Assembly: GCA_015847255.1 (NCBI GenBank)
Contig: JADLZK010010440.1
Location: forward strand, 1 to 64,000
Origin: Hyparrhenia diplandra
Taxonomy: Eukaryota; Streptophyta; Magnoliopsida; Poales; Poaceae
DNA length: 64,000 nucleotides
Direction of reading: 5' to 3'
Translations under genes and position numbers: made by a program
The notes under the pieces: generated by a model
What the model saw: the letters and a program-made list of their open reading frames with translations, nothing else
What the model was told of the DNA's origin: nothing
Database searches by the model: none
Shown: piece by piece, positions 35,701 to 47,633 of the stretch
Layout of the letters: the number at the start of each line of letters is the position of its first letter
How positions within the stretch are numbered: the first letter of the stretch is position 1

Positions 35701-36292
35701 GAAAACTACGACGCGTGGGTCACGCGTGTCGGCCGACACGAAAAACGAGCACGGGCGCGGCGGGCGGGTCGACGGTGGATCCGCGCCGGCGGTGACCAAA
35801 CCATGCAACCCGGCTACTCAAATCGACTCTACTCGACACGACGAACACATTGGTGCACTTGGTTTGAACGGAACGGACGAAAACGACGACGACGGCGGCG
35901 GCGGCGGCCGGCGGCGGCGCGACTCGACGGCGTGGGCCGTTCCGGGTGAAGCTCAAGGCAACAAACCCCATTCTCGACTCCTCTCTACTTAACTAAGACA
36001 TGCATGAACGATTCGAGGTCAACGGAGCTACGGGCGAATGCACACCGCGCGCGCATGCCGGGCGCAACGAGCACGGCGGCGGCGACGACGCGTCCCGACT
36101 CAACGACGGCCGGATCCACTCAACCATCTAAAGCACAAGCTCCGGCACCTCGAGGCGACGCTAGAACACGCAAAAAGAAAGACCTAAAACGACCTAGGAG
36201 CTCGGCCATGAGCTCGACTCGACGGCGGCAATGGTGACCCGACGGCGAGCGGCGGAGATGTGGAAACGAGCTCGATACCTTGACTTTTACCT
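32724..36292 (-). repeat. LTR distal to the PBS (3' LTR in element orientation), truncated
   Basis: Matches the other LTR from the CCGACCAATTTATAAGAAAT end through ACTCTACTCGACACGACGAA to CTCGATACCTTGACTTTT, where it breaks into integrase sequence at 36289-36292. It keeps a 1.3-kb internal segment (34515-35813) that the other LTR has lost, and it lacks the last 0.97 kb that the other retains (44145-45111). Confidence 0.85.
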
Positions 36293-38768
36293 AGGGCTTC
36301 CTGCAAACTCTCCCAAAATCGATTGGTCCAACTTGATCCACGATCGACACTATCGATTTAGGTACTCCATGTAAATGAACTACTTGTGAGATATATAGCT
36401 CTAGCGTATTGATGGGGCTCGTAATGTATGTTGATAGGAATAAAATGGGCAACTTTGGTTAAACGATCCACAATCACCCGAGATAGAATCAAATCCCTTA
36501 CGGGTATGTGGCAACCCAACAATAAGATCCATTGTAATCTCATCCCATTTCCAATCAGGAATTGGCAATGGTTGCAACAATCCTGCAGGCTTCATATGAA
36601 TAGCTTTAACTCTGCAACAATTATCACACCTAGCCACATGTGCAGCAATCTCCTTCCTCATTTTGGTCCACCAAAATCTGGTTTTCAAATCTCGATACAT
36701 CTTGTTACTACCCGGGTGAATAGATAACTTAGATGAATGTGCCTCTCTTAGAATCCGATCCTTCAACTCCCGATCTTTTGGTACGACTAGACGATCATCA
36801 TACCAAAGAATACCATTCTCATCAACCCGGAAATGATCACTAGGCTCCTTCTCTAGTTTCTTTTTGATAAACGAGATTCCTTTATCCACTTTTCGACCAT
36901 CAACAATTCGCTTTCAAGTTCACTTTGCAATTGAATATTGCATAGGATAGCCGGATGCATAGGAGGAAAAACCTTCGCAGATTCGACTTGTCCCATCATA
37001 CAATGCGATTTCCTACTCAAAGCGTTCGCGACAACATTAGCTTTGCCCGGATGGTAGTGCAATTCCAAATTATAGTCCTTTATCAGCTCTAACCATCTCC
37101 TCTGTCTCATATTCAACTCCTCTTGAGTGAAAATGTACTTCAAGCTTTTGTGATCAGTATAGACATGACATACATTACCGAGTAAGTAATGATGCCAAAT
37201 CTTCAATGCATGCACCACGGCAGCAAGTTCTAAGTCATGGGTTGGATAATTAACCTCATGCTTCCTTAGCTGTCTAGATGCATACGCAATAACTCTGCCT
37301 TCCTGCATGAGTACACATCCCAATCCTGTACCACATGCGTCACAATACACATCAAAGGGCTTCTCAGTGTCAGGTTGTGCAAGCACAGGAGCTGTAGTCA
37401 ACAACGTTCGTAATGTATGAAACGCTGCCTCACACTTCGGTGTCCACACAAATTTCTCCTCCTTCTGTAACAATCGAGTCATGGGTTTGGCTATTTTGGA
37501 GAAATCGGGTATAAACCTACGATAGTATCCAGCTAACCCGAGAAAACTCCGGATCTCTGAAACTGAGACTGGTGCCTTCCAGTCCATCACCTCTTGCACC
37601 TTACTAGGGTTTACTGAAATTCCGTCCTCAGATAACACATGTCCCAGAAAATGTACTTTCTTCAGCCAAAACTCGCACTTACTAAACTTAGCATACAACT
37701 GATGATCTCTGAGTCTCTTCAAAACTATCCTTAAATGCTCAAAGCATGTTCTTCTTCATTTTAGAATACACCAAGATGTCATCGATGAATACGACCACGA
37801 ATTTATCTAGTTCGGGCATAAACACCGAATTCATCAAGCACATGAAATCTTATTTGGAGCATTCGTCGAGGCCAAAGGACATGACGAGATACTCGTACAA
37901 CCCATACCTCGTTGAAAATGCTGTTTTGGTATATCCCGTGGTCTGATTTTAATCTGATGGTACCCTGAACGAAGGTCTATCTTTGAGAAAACTTTGGCTC
38001 GAGACAATTGATCGAAAAGAATGTCAATGCGCGGGTAAGGGATATTTATTCTTGACGATCACCGCATTGAGTGGCCTATAGTCCACACACATCCGTAAAT
38101 GTCGATACTTCTTCTTCACAAACAAGGCAGGACATCCCCAAGGTGAGGAACTAGGTCCGATGAAACCTTTCTCAAGCAACTCCCGGATCGTGTTTTTAAT
38201 TCCGCGATTCATTGGGTGGCATCCGGTAAGGTCTTCTAGATATAGGGGCGGTCCCTGGAATTAGCTCTATTGCAAACTCAACATCCCTATCGGGTGGCAA
38301 TCCAGGTACGTCCTCTGGAAAAACATCCGGGAATTCACAGACTACTGGTATGTCAGAGATATTAGTCACTTGCAAAGCGGCTGAAACACGGTTGAGGTCA
38401 ATGGCTTTGGGCAATAGGATCTGGTGTTCAGTCAGGTCATGAGGGTTCTTCAAGTGTACTACTCTATTTACCGTATCTATGATCACACCCCAACTCTTCA
38501 TCCAATTCATCCCGAGGATGACATCCAAGCACAAACCGGGTAAAACTATCAAGGAAGTTACTACTTCTAAGTCCCCAATCTTAATTTGCACATCCTTGAC
38601 CCTCTGCCTAGTTAATTGGTCAGCCCCCGCTGAACTAATACGATATCCAAAACCTAAGTCAGTTATTTGCTCACTATTCATTTTTGCAAATTCTTGACAC
38701 ATGAATGAATGCGATGATCCAGAATCAAACAAAACAACAGCACTGCGATTGTTAACTAAAACACGCAC
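36289..38768 (-). pseudogene. Gypsy pol: protease, RT, RNase H and partial integrase
   Basis: From the right: retropepsin motif VVLFDSGSSHSF; the RT start FPDVFPEDVPGLPPDRDVEF; RT motifs RMCVDYRPLNAVIVKNKYPL and FIDDILVYSK (the YxDD box as FIDD); FSKCEFWLKKVHFLGHVLSE; RNase H region FDVYCDACGTGLGCVL and YTDHKSLKYIF with the late NVVADALSRK motif changed to NVVANALSRK (a conserved Asp is Asn); the integrase HHCC zinc finger (HPGSNKMYRDLKTRFWW..C..C); and core motifs WDEITMDLIVGLP and HGVPKSIVS.D. Sequence stops at FWESLQEALG, so the catalytic Glu and C-terminus are gone. Frame breaks occur near 38200, 37730-37930, 36480 and 36340. Confidence 0.85.
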
Positions 38769-39830
38769 CGGTACGTCACGGTCTCTCCCTCTAGAACCTC
38801 CTCAACATTGGCAAAGTGTGCCCGCCCACATCTTTGCTTGTAGCTCTTCCCGGGTTGCGGGCAGAACTTGGAGAAATGCCCAGGCTTACCACAATTGTAG
38901 CAATTGTTGTGGTTGAAGGGAATTGGGCGTGAAGCACTCCCCTGTGCAGGTTTTCCTTTCTGTGCAGGCGTCACAAACACCTTCCTGAAGCGCGGGTTTC
39001 CAGCTTGATTCTTCTTCTGGGGTGGTGCAGACTGTGAAGGTGCGGCAGGTGCACGATAGTTCTGACGATGTCCAAAAGATACATTGCCCGTCCCCGGATT
39101 TCCCTCAAATGATCTCTTCTTGCCCTTGGGCGGCATATAAAGCATTACTGGTCTCCCCGATGGATGCAATCAGTCACAAAGGCCTAGAAAGTATCCCCTG
39201 GTAGAATTTCCCATGGTTTTCTGTATCTTCGGGTTCAACCCTCTCTTGAAGCTAGCCAACTTCTTAGCCTCGTGTGTCAACCCATGCGGAGCATACCTAG
39301 ACAAACTGTTAAAAGCCCGTGTAGGTACTCATTCATGGTCTTATTATCCCGATCGAGCTTAATGAACTCTCCCAACTTCTTCGCCAAAGCACCAGCAAGT
39401 ATGTAAGTGTCACGAAAAGCTGCTGTGAACTGAAACCAAGTGATAGGAACATTGGCGGGGAAAGGTGGCACGGTGATTCTTCCACCATATCCATGCAGGT
39501 CCCTCAAGCAAGTGTGTGCGCATACTGCGCCTTACGTATCTCGGGCGAGTCACCAACCGAAACTTCTCCTCCACTGAAGTAAGCCATTCTTCAGCTTCCA
39601 TTGGTTCATTTGCCACAGTGAATTTTGGCGGTTCCGTGGCTTTAAAGTCCTTGTACGACTGGAATCTATCCCCAGCCGCATCACCTCGGCCTCCTCCTCC
39701 CCGCCGGTGTTGCGTGAGATGTTACGCAACTCTCCCGGGGAACCGGTCAAAGAAGCGCTCCTGGTTTAGGGGAGGTGGTGGCCGTCGATCTCCCCCAAAG
39801 ACTGATCGAGTTTGTGCATAGTTGAATCAA
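38756..39830 (-). pseudogene. Gypsy gag with CCHC zinc knuckle
   Basis: The gag core is split over frames: ANEPMEAEEWLTSVEEKFRL, WWKNHRATFP and FQFTAAFRDTYILAG with KLGEFIKLDRDNKTMNEY match the retrotransposon gag domain. A basic, Pro/Gln-rich linker then leads to the CCHC knuckle CYNCGKPGHFSKFC (about 38875-38915), which binds genomic RNA in intact elements. The protease frame starts in a 13-base overlap. Frameshifts near 39500 and 39280 inactivate it. Confidence 0.8.
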
Positions 39831-39834
39831 CGGT

Positions 39835-40380
39835 AACCATCGGATGATGTTGTCTCAAAGTATAGATATTGAATTTAAGTTACGCAGAATTTATTGAGAG
39901 AAATAAATTCATCCACAATAACAGGTAACAATAAACTCAATACGGCCTTTCATCATCATCACGGTCATGTCAACGTAATATGTGTACCAAAGATTTCAAG
40001 CAACAAAGGAGCAACAAAATGTTGCATTTCAAAAGGTAGTAATTACGCAAATGATGAACACCGCACAAGTACCATGAAACGGGATACATATATATATCGT
40101 GATCTTTGGATTAAGGTCTCAAGCGATACAATAGGAGTCTCGATAATAACATGGATCCAAGTCTTACATGCTGACAACTCATGATAAAAGGGAAATTACA
40201 TGATAATAGTGGCACTACACCTCTCGGCTACAAGGGTGTGTCATCTAGATTAGGGTCTACGTGCTAATATCTAGCGTGAATCTAGGACATGGTATCACAG
40301 TCATCTACTCCTGTGAAGTACGCGAAGTGGGGTCTCCAACATGATCATCCTGGTGGTCCTCTCCCTCTGGCGCTGCTGTA
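39835..40380. other. Non-coding spacer between the 5' ORF and gag
   Basis: AT-richer sequence inside the element with no supported frame on the element's sense strand. Confidence 0.4.
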
Positions 40381-40385
40381 GCACC

Positions 40386-41000
40386 CTCTAGTCCTCACTG
40401 CGGTCGCCCATAAGCTCTCTAATGCGATGACGTGCATTGGTGAAATCATCCACCGCCCTGTTGCGCTCTCCAATAGTAATAGAGAGGCGCTCATCCAGGT
40501 AGTTTGTACGCTTCTGCAGTTTCTTAAGACTGGCTTGTGTCTCACGCAGCTCCTCTCTAACACGTGTGGCCTCTGCTGTAGCATCTGCTGCGGCTGTCAT
40601 AAGTGCTCCATTCAATTTCGTCACTGCAAACATGGCTCTCATAGCCGCCATACCAGAAGCACATGCGCATTCTCCTCTGGCTGTACGTCTCGTGGAAACA
40701 CCGCTGCAGGGCTGCCAGCAAGTGCGGTCCCGCGGTCCTGCGCCATCTGGTCCAACACTCCCATCGCAGCAACCTGGGCGGCTGTCCACGCATCAGGTCC
40801 CTGTCCGATGCACTGCCAGGTTGGCCACGAAGGGTCCACAGGGTGTGGTTGCACCGTCACCTCGACTGAAATCCATGGCACCTCTCCTCTACCATGAGCT
40901 GGTCTCCACCCGTAGGTTGGCTCGTGGACGGTACCCAAACGATCGCAACGTCTCCCACAGCAAAGCCGGTGTCGCCCAAATCATCGGGGGTGAGTAGGGC
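40386..41000 (-). pseudogene. Extra sense-strand ORF upstream of gag in the gypsy element
   Basis: Reading leftward: MIWATPALLWETLRSFGYR, then in another frame EPTYGWRPAHGRGEVPW, PHPVDPSWPTWQ and DAWTAAQVAAMGVLDQMAQD, then in a third frame MAAMRAMFAVTKLNGALMTA followed by a heptad-like helix (EATRVREELRETQASLKKLQ, LDERLSITIGERNRAVDDF). It appears to be one protein of about 190-200 residues with two frameshifts and a C-terminal coiled coil. It lies between the PBS and gag, in the same direction, and is outside the standard gag-pol. I do not recognise the family. A structural protein or extended gag N-terminus are possible readings. Confidence 0.55.
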
Positions 41001-41858
41001 TCGAAGTAATGGGCTATCTGTAGCAAGATTTAGGAGATAAAGTGAGATTGAGAACTAACAGTCCAGTTTTAACCAAATAGGGCAAGTACTAATTAGGGGA
41101 AAAGATGAAAAGATGCATGAACGTCATGATGTACATTTTAATTATGATGCATGAACGTCTCCTATGTATCTCACAGATTGAGGAAAGATAAGTTTCTACT
41201 CGTATTAATGGTGGCATCCAACGATCTCTCAAAAGAAAATAATGCGTGTCTAATCGATCTACACGTTTTGCGCTGTTAGTGTACCTGCAATTTCATCTCA
41301 GCCCACAATATATTGATGCAATGCATGAATTTAAATTGCATATACCTGCTTCGTCAGGTCCACCCGACGGCATCGCATACCTTGCGGAAAAACACATTTT
41401 ACGCCCGGCACACCTGTGTACCCATACACAAGTCTACATGGGCAGTACCCGACCAAGGAGCTCTCAAAACATTTTATTTCCCCCCTAGACCGGCGTTTGT
41501 CCGGTCATGCTCTCACAGACTCACACCATTACCTTGGGCGTAGAGGTATTGAACATCATTTACCCTGGGGCGTAGAGGTATTTCGATCCATTCATGACCA
41601 CTCAAGTGAGTAGCCCCGTACCACTGGCCGCACGGCAACCAAGCACAAACAACAAAATATGATGCAATAACCCATCCCCAGTTAGCCAAGCCACCTGACT
41701 GTCCTTAATTGGGCATAAAGGGTATGGCCATGGTACTACTAATTTTGCAAACATTTTACTCACACCACTCAAAAGATTTTGTTTCGCAAAAATTTTCGCA
41801 AAAAGATTAGTGGTTCATTTTAATTTAAATACCAGATCAGATTTTAAGTACCGAACTA
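41001..41858. other. Gypsy 5' leader
   Basis: Untranslated leader between the PBS and the first ORF. It contains a 40-base near-duplication of ACCTTGGGCGTAGAGGTATT / ACCCTGGGGCGTAGAGGTAT (about 41531-41582). Confidence 0.45.
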
Positions 41859-41859
41859 A

Positions 41860-41870
41860 GCTCGATGCCA
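41860..41870 (-). promoter_or_regulatory. Primer-binding site, initiator-Met tRNA type
   Basis: On the - strand TGGCATCGAGC directly follows the LTR end. It matches the usual plant PBS TGGTATCAGAGC apart from one substitution and one missing base, which supports both the LTR limit and the element direction. Confidence 0.75.
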
Positions 41871-41871
41871 C

Positions 41872-44800
41872 CGTGACAGAGCCGACCAATTTATAAGAAA
41901 TCAAGTATAATTCGCAATCACCGAGGCAATCGCAGTCTACACTTGAGTCCATATAAACCCGGTATTCGGAAATCTCGTGAGTGATTTCAAACTCATCAAC
42001 AACACAACCAAGATCGTTGAGTTCGGTAGTAAATCCGCGGGTATTTCAAACCAAGTTCGACATATATTAATATCGAGTGCGATGTACCATTTATTACAAA
42101 CTCAGGTTTAGTACGGAAGCGGTAGTTTTGAAAACCAAATAGTCTTTAGCGGAAATAAAGATAAGGTAGTGCCGATTAGTAGTCAACCCGCAACAAAGAT
42201 GAGACGAGGGGATATGGAATGCCTTGCCCTGGCCTTTACTCCTCATCGACAGGAAACAAACAAGTCTTACAGTACCCATGGTACAAATGCTCACCTGCAA
42301 CAACGGGAATAAAACCCTGAGTACAAAATACTCAGCTAGACTTACCCGACAAATAAAATAAAAGACTCCAAGGAATATGCTAGGCTTTATCTGGGGTTCA
42401 GCTGACTCACATTAATTTCAAAACAAAGTTGATTAGTGAGCCTACACATGCTACTTGTATTTTTCCAAGTTAAAAGGGGTTACTTATTTATATATAACCA
42501 TAGATCCTGTATAGTCAAGATTAATCATTGCTCAGTAGAATAAATAACAGCATAAGTAACTTGATTATTACTTCAACAGCAGGAACATGATAATATACAT
42601 ATATTGTGATATTAAGACTATGATGTCGCGGAAGCATCCCGGGTTCTCACTAACCGGGAGAGATGGCGATTCGAATCGATTTGGCAAACCCGGTGGCGAA
42701 TACCCCGACATAAACCCGGATCTACTTTGCAAAGGCAGACCCAATCACTCCCAGGACATTAGGGGACGTATGTCTCGGTCCCCGCCGGCTACCCCCCTCC
42801 TTCTCGGGCCACCAAGTGAGCGCAAGAACGAAGACGACGCAGTGCGCATCCGCTTGCGCCCAATCAATCCCAACCTACCACGCCAAAGGAGGAGCGATAA
42901 AGCGGGCAAAGCCGGCCCCTAACATTCCACGAGCCGCGGCTCCACGACCCCGCGCGGAGCCTACTATATGACAGGTACGTTCAACTTCCGACCATAGCCC
43001 GACAAAGAATAAGTCCTTAATCGATCAGATGGAAAGACCACAAAATCCATCCGATCTCACATGTTTTATTAACCAGGTTATCAGCAGCAGCTTGACAATC
43101 ACCCATGTGATTGTTCACAACATTTCCTCAAGTGACCGGAATCATCTGTTTCATCGCAATCATGATATCGAGCATTAACCTAGACTCCTAAATAGGATAG
43201 GGCAACTTTCAAAGAAGGATCTCTATGCATCATCGGTTTCAACCATTTCCTAAACGTAATGCATGAAACATATAAAGGACTCAAGTCAATTTAACTGGAA
43301 AGAATAGGAAAGGCATAATGCTCGGGGCTTGCCTCGCAGAACGAGCGGGGCACGTGCTCGGGCACTTTCGGGAAGCTCGACGATCGACTCTCCTCCTCCG
43401 ATGACCTCTTCCGGCTGCACTCCGAGGTGGTGAAGTTCCCCGGTCTGCTCCTCGATCAGCTCCTCTATCACCTCTCCCGATCCTGAGATGATGCATATGA
43501 TGGAGAAAAGATGGTTACAAATACATGAATAAAGACTTGCTTTAAAAATAAGATTTGAATGATGGATGGATGCTCCATGATGTATGCTACTAATAAGTGT
43601 ATATCTCTTCTGTAGAAACACTATTATATCTACACAAGAAACCCTAGCAATCTACATCAAGCTACTCAAATCGACTCTACTCGACACGACGAACACATTG
43701 GCGCACTTGGTTCGAACGGAAACGGATCTAAAAACGACGACGACGGGCGGCGGCGGCGCGGCTCGACGGGCGTTGAGCCGTTCCGGGGCGGCTCAAGGCA
43801 ACAAACCCCATTCTCGACTCCTCTCTATTTAACTAAGACATGCATGAACGATTCGAGGTCAACGGAGTTACGGCGATGCACACCGCGGCGCATGCACGGG
43901 CGGCGGCAACGAGCACAGCGACGGCGACGACGCATTCCGACTCAACGACGGCAAGATCCACTCAACCATCTAAAGCACAAGCTCCAAAGACCTCGAGGCG
44001 ATGCTAGAACACGCAAAAAGAAAGACCTAAAAACGACCTAGGAGCCCGGCCATGAGCTCGACTCGACGGCGGCAATGGTGACCTCGATGGCGAGCGGCGG
44101 AGATGTGGAAACGAGCTCGATACCTTGACTTTTTTACCTCGTTTCGATGACGGCGCTAGGTAGAGCAAGTCATGGCGATGCTAGGGATCTAGTTTGAGGC
44201 GATTTGGTGCGGTGGTGGCGGTGGAACGCGGTGGCGGACGCGGCGACGACGGCGCGGCAGCGGCGCGGGGCGGCGGTTTTCCCGCGCTGAACGGCCGGGC
44301 GGCGGCGGTGGAATGCAGCTAGGGTTAGGCAACCCGTTGCGCGCCCTATTTATCGCGGTGTGCGGCCCGATCCCGCGAGATCCGAAAGCCGTACATCGGC
44401 GTTTCGCGCTCGCGCCACGCCGACGCGGGGCGGTGTCGGCCGATCGGCGGCCGATAGGTCCTCACCCCCCTTCCCGACCTTGCCTCGGTTTTGCTCTTTG
44501 CCTCGAGATTCGTGCGGAATTTGGAAAAACTCAAAACATCGATTTTGTAGAGAATTTCATAAGCTACAAAAGAACTTCTCCTGGTTCGCCCTAGATTTGG
44601 AACTAAAAATTAAAAAAAACAGCAAGGTAACATCACTAGCTCAAAAACGAGTTTGAATTTCAAATTCAAACCCGACCCAAACGTGTGGGGCCCTATTTGA
44701 ACCTTTTGCAAGCGTTTTCACAAGAAACTCATAGAAGACTTTTTGATCTATATAAAAAGTACTACACTTCATATATAGGACACTTTTGGCTAGAAACTAC

Positions 44801-45111
44801 TCTAACATGCACTTTTGAAAAGAATTTCAAAATGACTCAAAGAGGTATGAAGCTCTAGGGCAGATTTATAAAAATTCTCCAAATTGAAACTCAAGCTCAA
44901 CCATGGCCCTAAATTATGTCAAAAATATAACTAGGCACAAATTAGGTCCAAAACCACATTATAGCTAACATCCTATAGTAGCTAACTCAAACAAGTATGA
45001 ATTGAAGTCAAACTATGGTGAATGTCAATAGCAAAGTGATTATGCATAAAATGATGATTATGCCATGCAAATGATCATGCAAACAAGGTGCTTAACACCT
45101 AGGGTGTTACA
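41872..45111 (-). repeat. LTR next to the PBS (5' LTR in element orientation)
   Basis: In element orientation it starts TGTAACACCCTAGGTGTTAA at 45111. It lacks 1.3 kb relative to the other LTR (CATCAAG joined to CTACTCAAATCG at about 43663) but has the terminal 0.97 kb that the other lost. Adding the two gives an ancestral LTR of about 4.5 kb. Its inner end near 41872 does not finish in CA at the position implied by the TSD. Confidence 0.85.
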
Positions 45112-45539
45112 CCGACGGCTCAGATCCACTTTGCCGCTCCCTCCGTCCTCTCTACGTAATGGCTCCACGTCGAAGGAGAAGGCCCGGTGGCTCGCGTCAA
45201 AGAGGAAGGCGCCGACATCACGCTTGGCTCGCAAACGGGGACGCGAACCGAGGCCCGCCGGGGGGAGACGGATCCGAAGCCGCCGGCGGGGGGTGTGCCA
45301 CGGCGGCAATGGAAGTGCCCGCCGCTTCCCCGCCCGCTATGGATCCGCCCGGCGTGATTGGTCGCCGTGGAGCGCCATGGAGGTGCCCGCCCCGCCGCAC
45401 GAGCTCACCGCCTGCCCGTTGGCTCGCCCGCTTGCGCCGCCGCCGCCGAGCAGTGTCCTCCGCAGCCCCACGCCCTCTCGCCGTCTACTCTCTCGTGGCG
45501 TGGCTGCTCTCTCTCCCTTCCGCCGAGCCCCGCGATGGT
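45112..45539. other. GC-rich segment, coding status unclear
   Basis: Three overlapping GC-rich frames on the + strand (for example 45159-45542, Arg/Pro-rich) are open mainly because of composition. No domain is recognised. The segment continues the DNA left of the gypsy insertion and is itself cut by the solo LTR. Confidence 0.35.
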
Positions 45540-46784
45540 TGAAGGAATATGGGATCGCTACGCTAGCCGAAAACAAAAATTTTTCTACCCATAAACCAAG
45601 GATCTACCGCTAGTTATAGATCACGGGATTACCACTAGACGCAGTGCAGCGGATGCGTCGTCCTCGACGTGAGATGTATGCGTCGCAGCGGCGCCGTGTA
45701 GTTGCTCACGTCCGTCTCCACGCGTGGCCCGCCCTTGTGCTCGCGATGCGGCACCTCCGAGGTATCCCACACGCACGGGAGGAAGCGATGCCTCCCGACT
45801 GCTAGGTCCGTGAGCAGCAAGAGGCGAGGGCGTGGGGGGCGGCGGCTGCCAAAATGGCGTAGATTAACCTAGCCCCGCGCCCACCTCTCTCATATATATA
45901 GGCGTCCCTAACAGGGCTCCCCGAGCTGGAGGCCCATTAGTAACCCTAAGCCTCGTCTAATTGGATCAGATCCGAATTAGGCCTTCTTCCCCTTAAGCGT
46001 GCGACCCTATGGGCTCACGCACACATAGACATGGCCCAGTACTCCTACTCGACCAATAGCCGATAGCGGCCTCTAGCAAGACGTGTCAACTCCCATGTGT
46101 ACGCAATGATCATATCAGACGAACCACCACAAACTCACATACATGTTATTCCCTTGCCACACGATATTTGGTCCACCTCGTGGGTTAACACTTAACCCAA
46201 GCATGGCCATGCATTTCTTGATCCAATCATTCGAGTGGTCGGTGATATCTCTCTCTCATGGAGAGGGGCAATTCCATCTTGATTGACTATGCCTCACAAC
46301 ATGCTTCCTGACAAACCCGAAGACCACCTTTATAGCTACCCAATTACGGAGTAACGTTTGATAGTCCCTAAGTAGGTCGTTTCACATCTTGAGTACATAC
46401 GACAATCTCAGGTCTAAGGACATAACGCATATGATGTGTAAAGAGACAATAATAGTAACATCTCATGTCGGGTCAATCCAGCCCCATGTCATACATGTGC
46501 CCACACTATTAGTTTGACATCTCCATGTCTATGACTTGTGAAACATAGTCATCAACCAATATGTGTGATGATCTAATATTCATGTGTGTCCTCACATGAA
46601 CTCCGACCGAGGACAATTACGTAATAACCATACAAGTAAAGAGTCTCACAAACAATTCACATAATTGCCAATCGATACAAGTTGTCTTTAATGGATATTC
46701 ATGAACACATAATATATCATGGATACAAGGTGATACAATCATCTCTATGATTATCTCTAGGGCATATTCCCAATATTCTCAACA
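45540..46784 (-). mobile_element. Solo LTR of a Ty1/copia element
   Basis: On the - strand it starts TGTTGAGAATATTGGGAATA and TGCCCTAGAGATAATC, close to the TGTTGGGAATATGCCC start of grass Angela/BARE-like copia LTRs. It ends ATATTCCTTCA at 45540. No internal copia sequence or second LTR adjoins it, so LTR-LTR recombination is likely. Flanks ATGGT and GCGGT match at only 3 of 5 bases, so the TSD is decayed or the limits are off by a base or two. Confidence 0.65.
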
Positions 46785-46953
46785 GCGGTGGCCCCCGCAC
46801 CACGCGGGCACATACCAGACACTGGCCCGCTAGCTCCTCCACACATACCGGACGCGACGCCTTCCAGGACCTTTTACCGGACGGCGCTGCGGTTCATTTC
46901 TCCAGTATGTGCTCATCCACTATGCACATACCGGACGCTGCGGATGCACAACG

Positions 46954-47497
46954 TTAGAGTAACTCCAACGGTTTGGCAAACGGGGTTTGCATTCTTCAAA
47001 ATCGCTAAAAATATGAAAAAATGGTCTGCAATAGTTTTGCAATTTGGATTGGTATTTTGGGCAACTTGACATTTTTTAGGTGAAGTCGCGCGTATATGCC
47101 AGGCCGCGGTGGACTTGGCAAACGCAGTCCCGGTCCGTCCGCTGTGTACTCCCAGCGCCACAAGGACTCCTTCCCGCGGCATATATTCTTCTTGGGTCAT
47201 ATCCTTCCCGCTGTCGTTTTTTTTGTCGCGAGGGCTCCTGGGGATCGCGCCGGGAGGGTTCGATCCAGGGCGAACAGCGGCGCTGGCGTAGAAGCGGCGA
47301 AAAAAGCCCGCGACCGGGCCTGCCCGGCGCTAAAAAATTTTTGTGGCGACAGTTGGGTCCACAGTTTGGTAAATGCCAAGTCAATTTTGCAAAACTCTTG
47401 GAGATGACTTTTTTCTCCTCCTCATTTCGTTTTGGGAGTTGGCAAGCTACAACAAATAGCAAAGAAAAAAAGTTTCAAACCGTTGGAGTTGCTTTTA
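46954..47497. mobile_element. Inverted-repeat element 1 (538 bp) with TTA TSD
   Basis: Termini GAGTAACTCCAACGGTTTGG at 46957 and, read inward from 47494, AAGCAACTCCAACGGTTTGA are inverted repeats of about 20 bp. TTA flanks both ends, as for PIF/Harbinger-type (Tourist-like) elements. The interior is GC-rich (47100-47340) with no transposase. Confidence 0.7.
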
Positions 47498-47633
47498 GGC
47501 ATGAAGATCACCAAGATGTTGTCGGGCAACTGAAGCTTGGACCACCAAGTCACGTGTCTCGTCCTCAAGTGCCCAAGTAGAAAGTATACGAGTCCCAATC
47601 GGCAGTTGCAGTTGAGTTGTTTCCCCTAGGATC

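Larger units (their letters stand above)
32719..45116 (-). mobile_element. Ty3/gypsy LTR retrotransposon, rearranged, with TSD CCGAC
   Basis: Two related long LTRs (32724-36292 and 41872-45111) flank gag-pol sequence on the - strand. CCGAC at 32719-32723 and 45112-45116 forms a 5-bp TSD. In element orientation the order is LTR, initiator-Met-type primer-binding site, an extra ORF, gag, protease, RT, RNase H, broken integrase, LTR. The RT-RNaseH-integrase order identifies Ty3/gypsy. The LTR start TGTAACACCC and the LTR length recall the Tekay/Del group, but no chromodomain remains to test this. The element cannot be autonomous. Confidence 0.9.

Noticed and set aside
45065..45613. 182-codon + strand frame starting inside the LTR
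   Set aside because: Crosses the LTR border, the TSD and the solo-LTR border, so it cannot be an ancestral gene.
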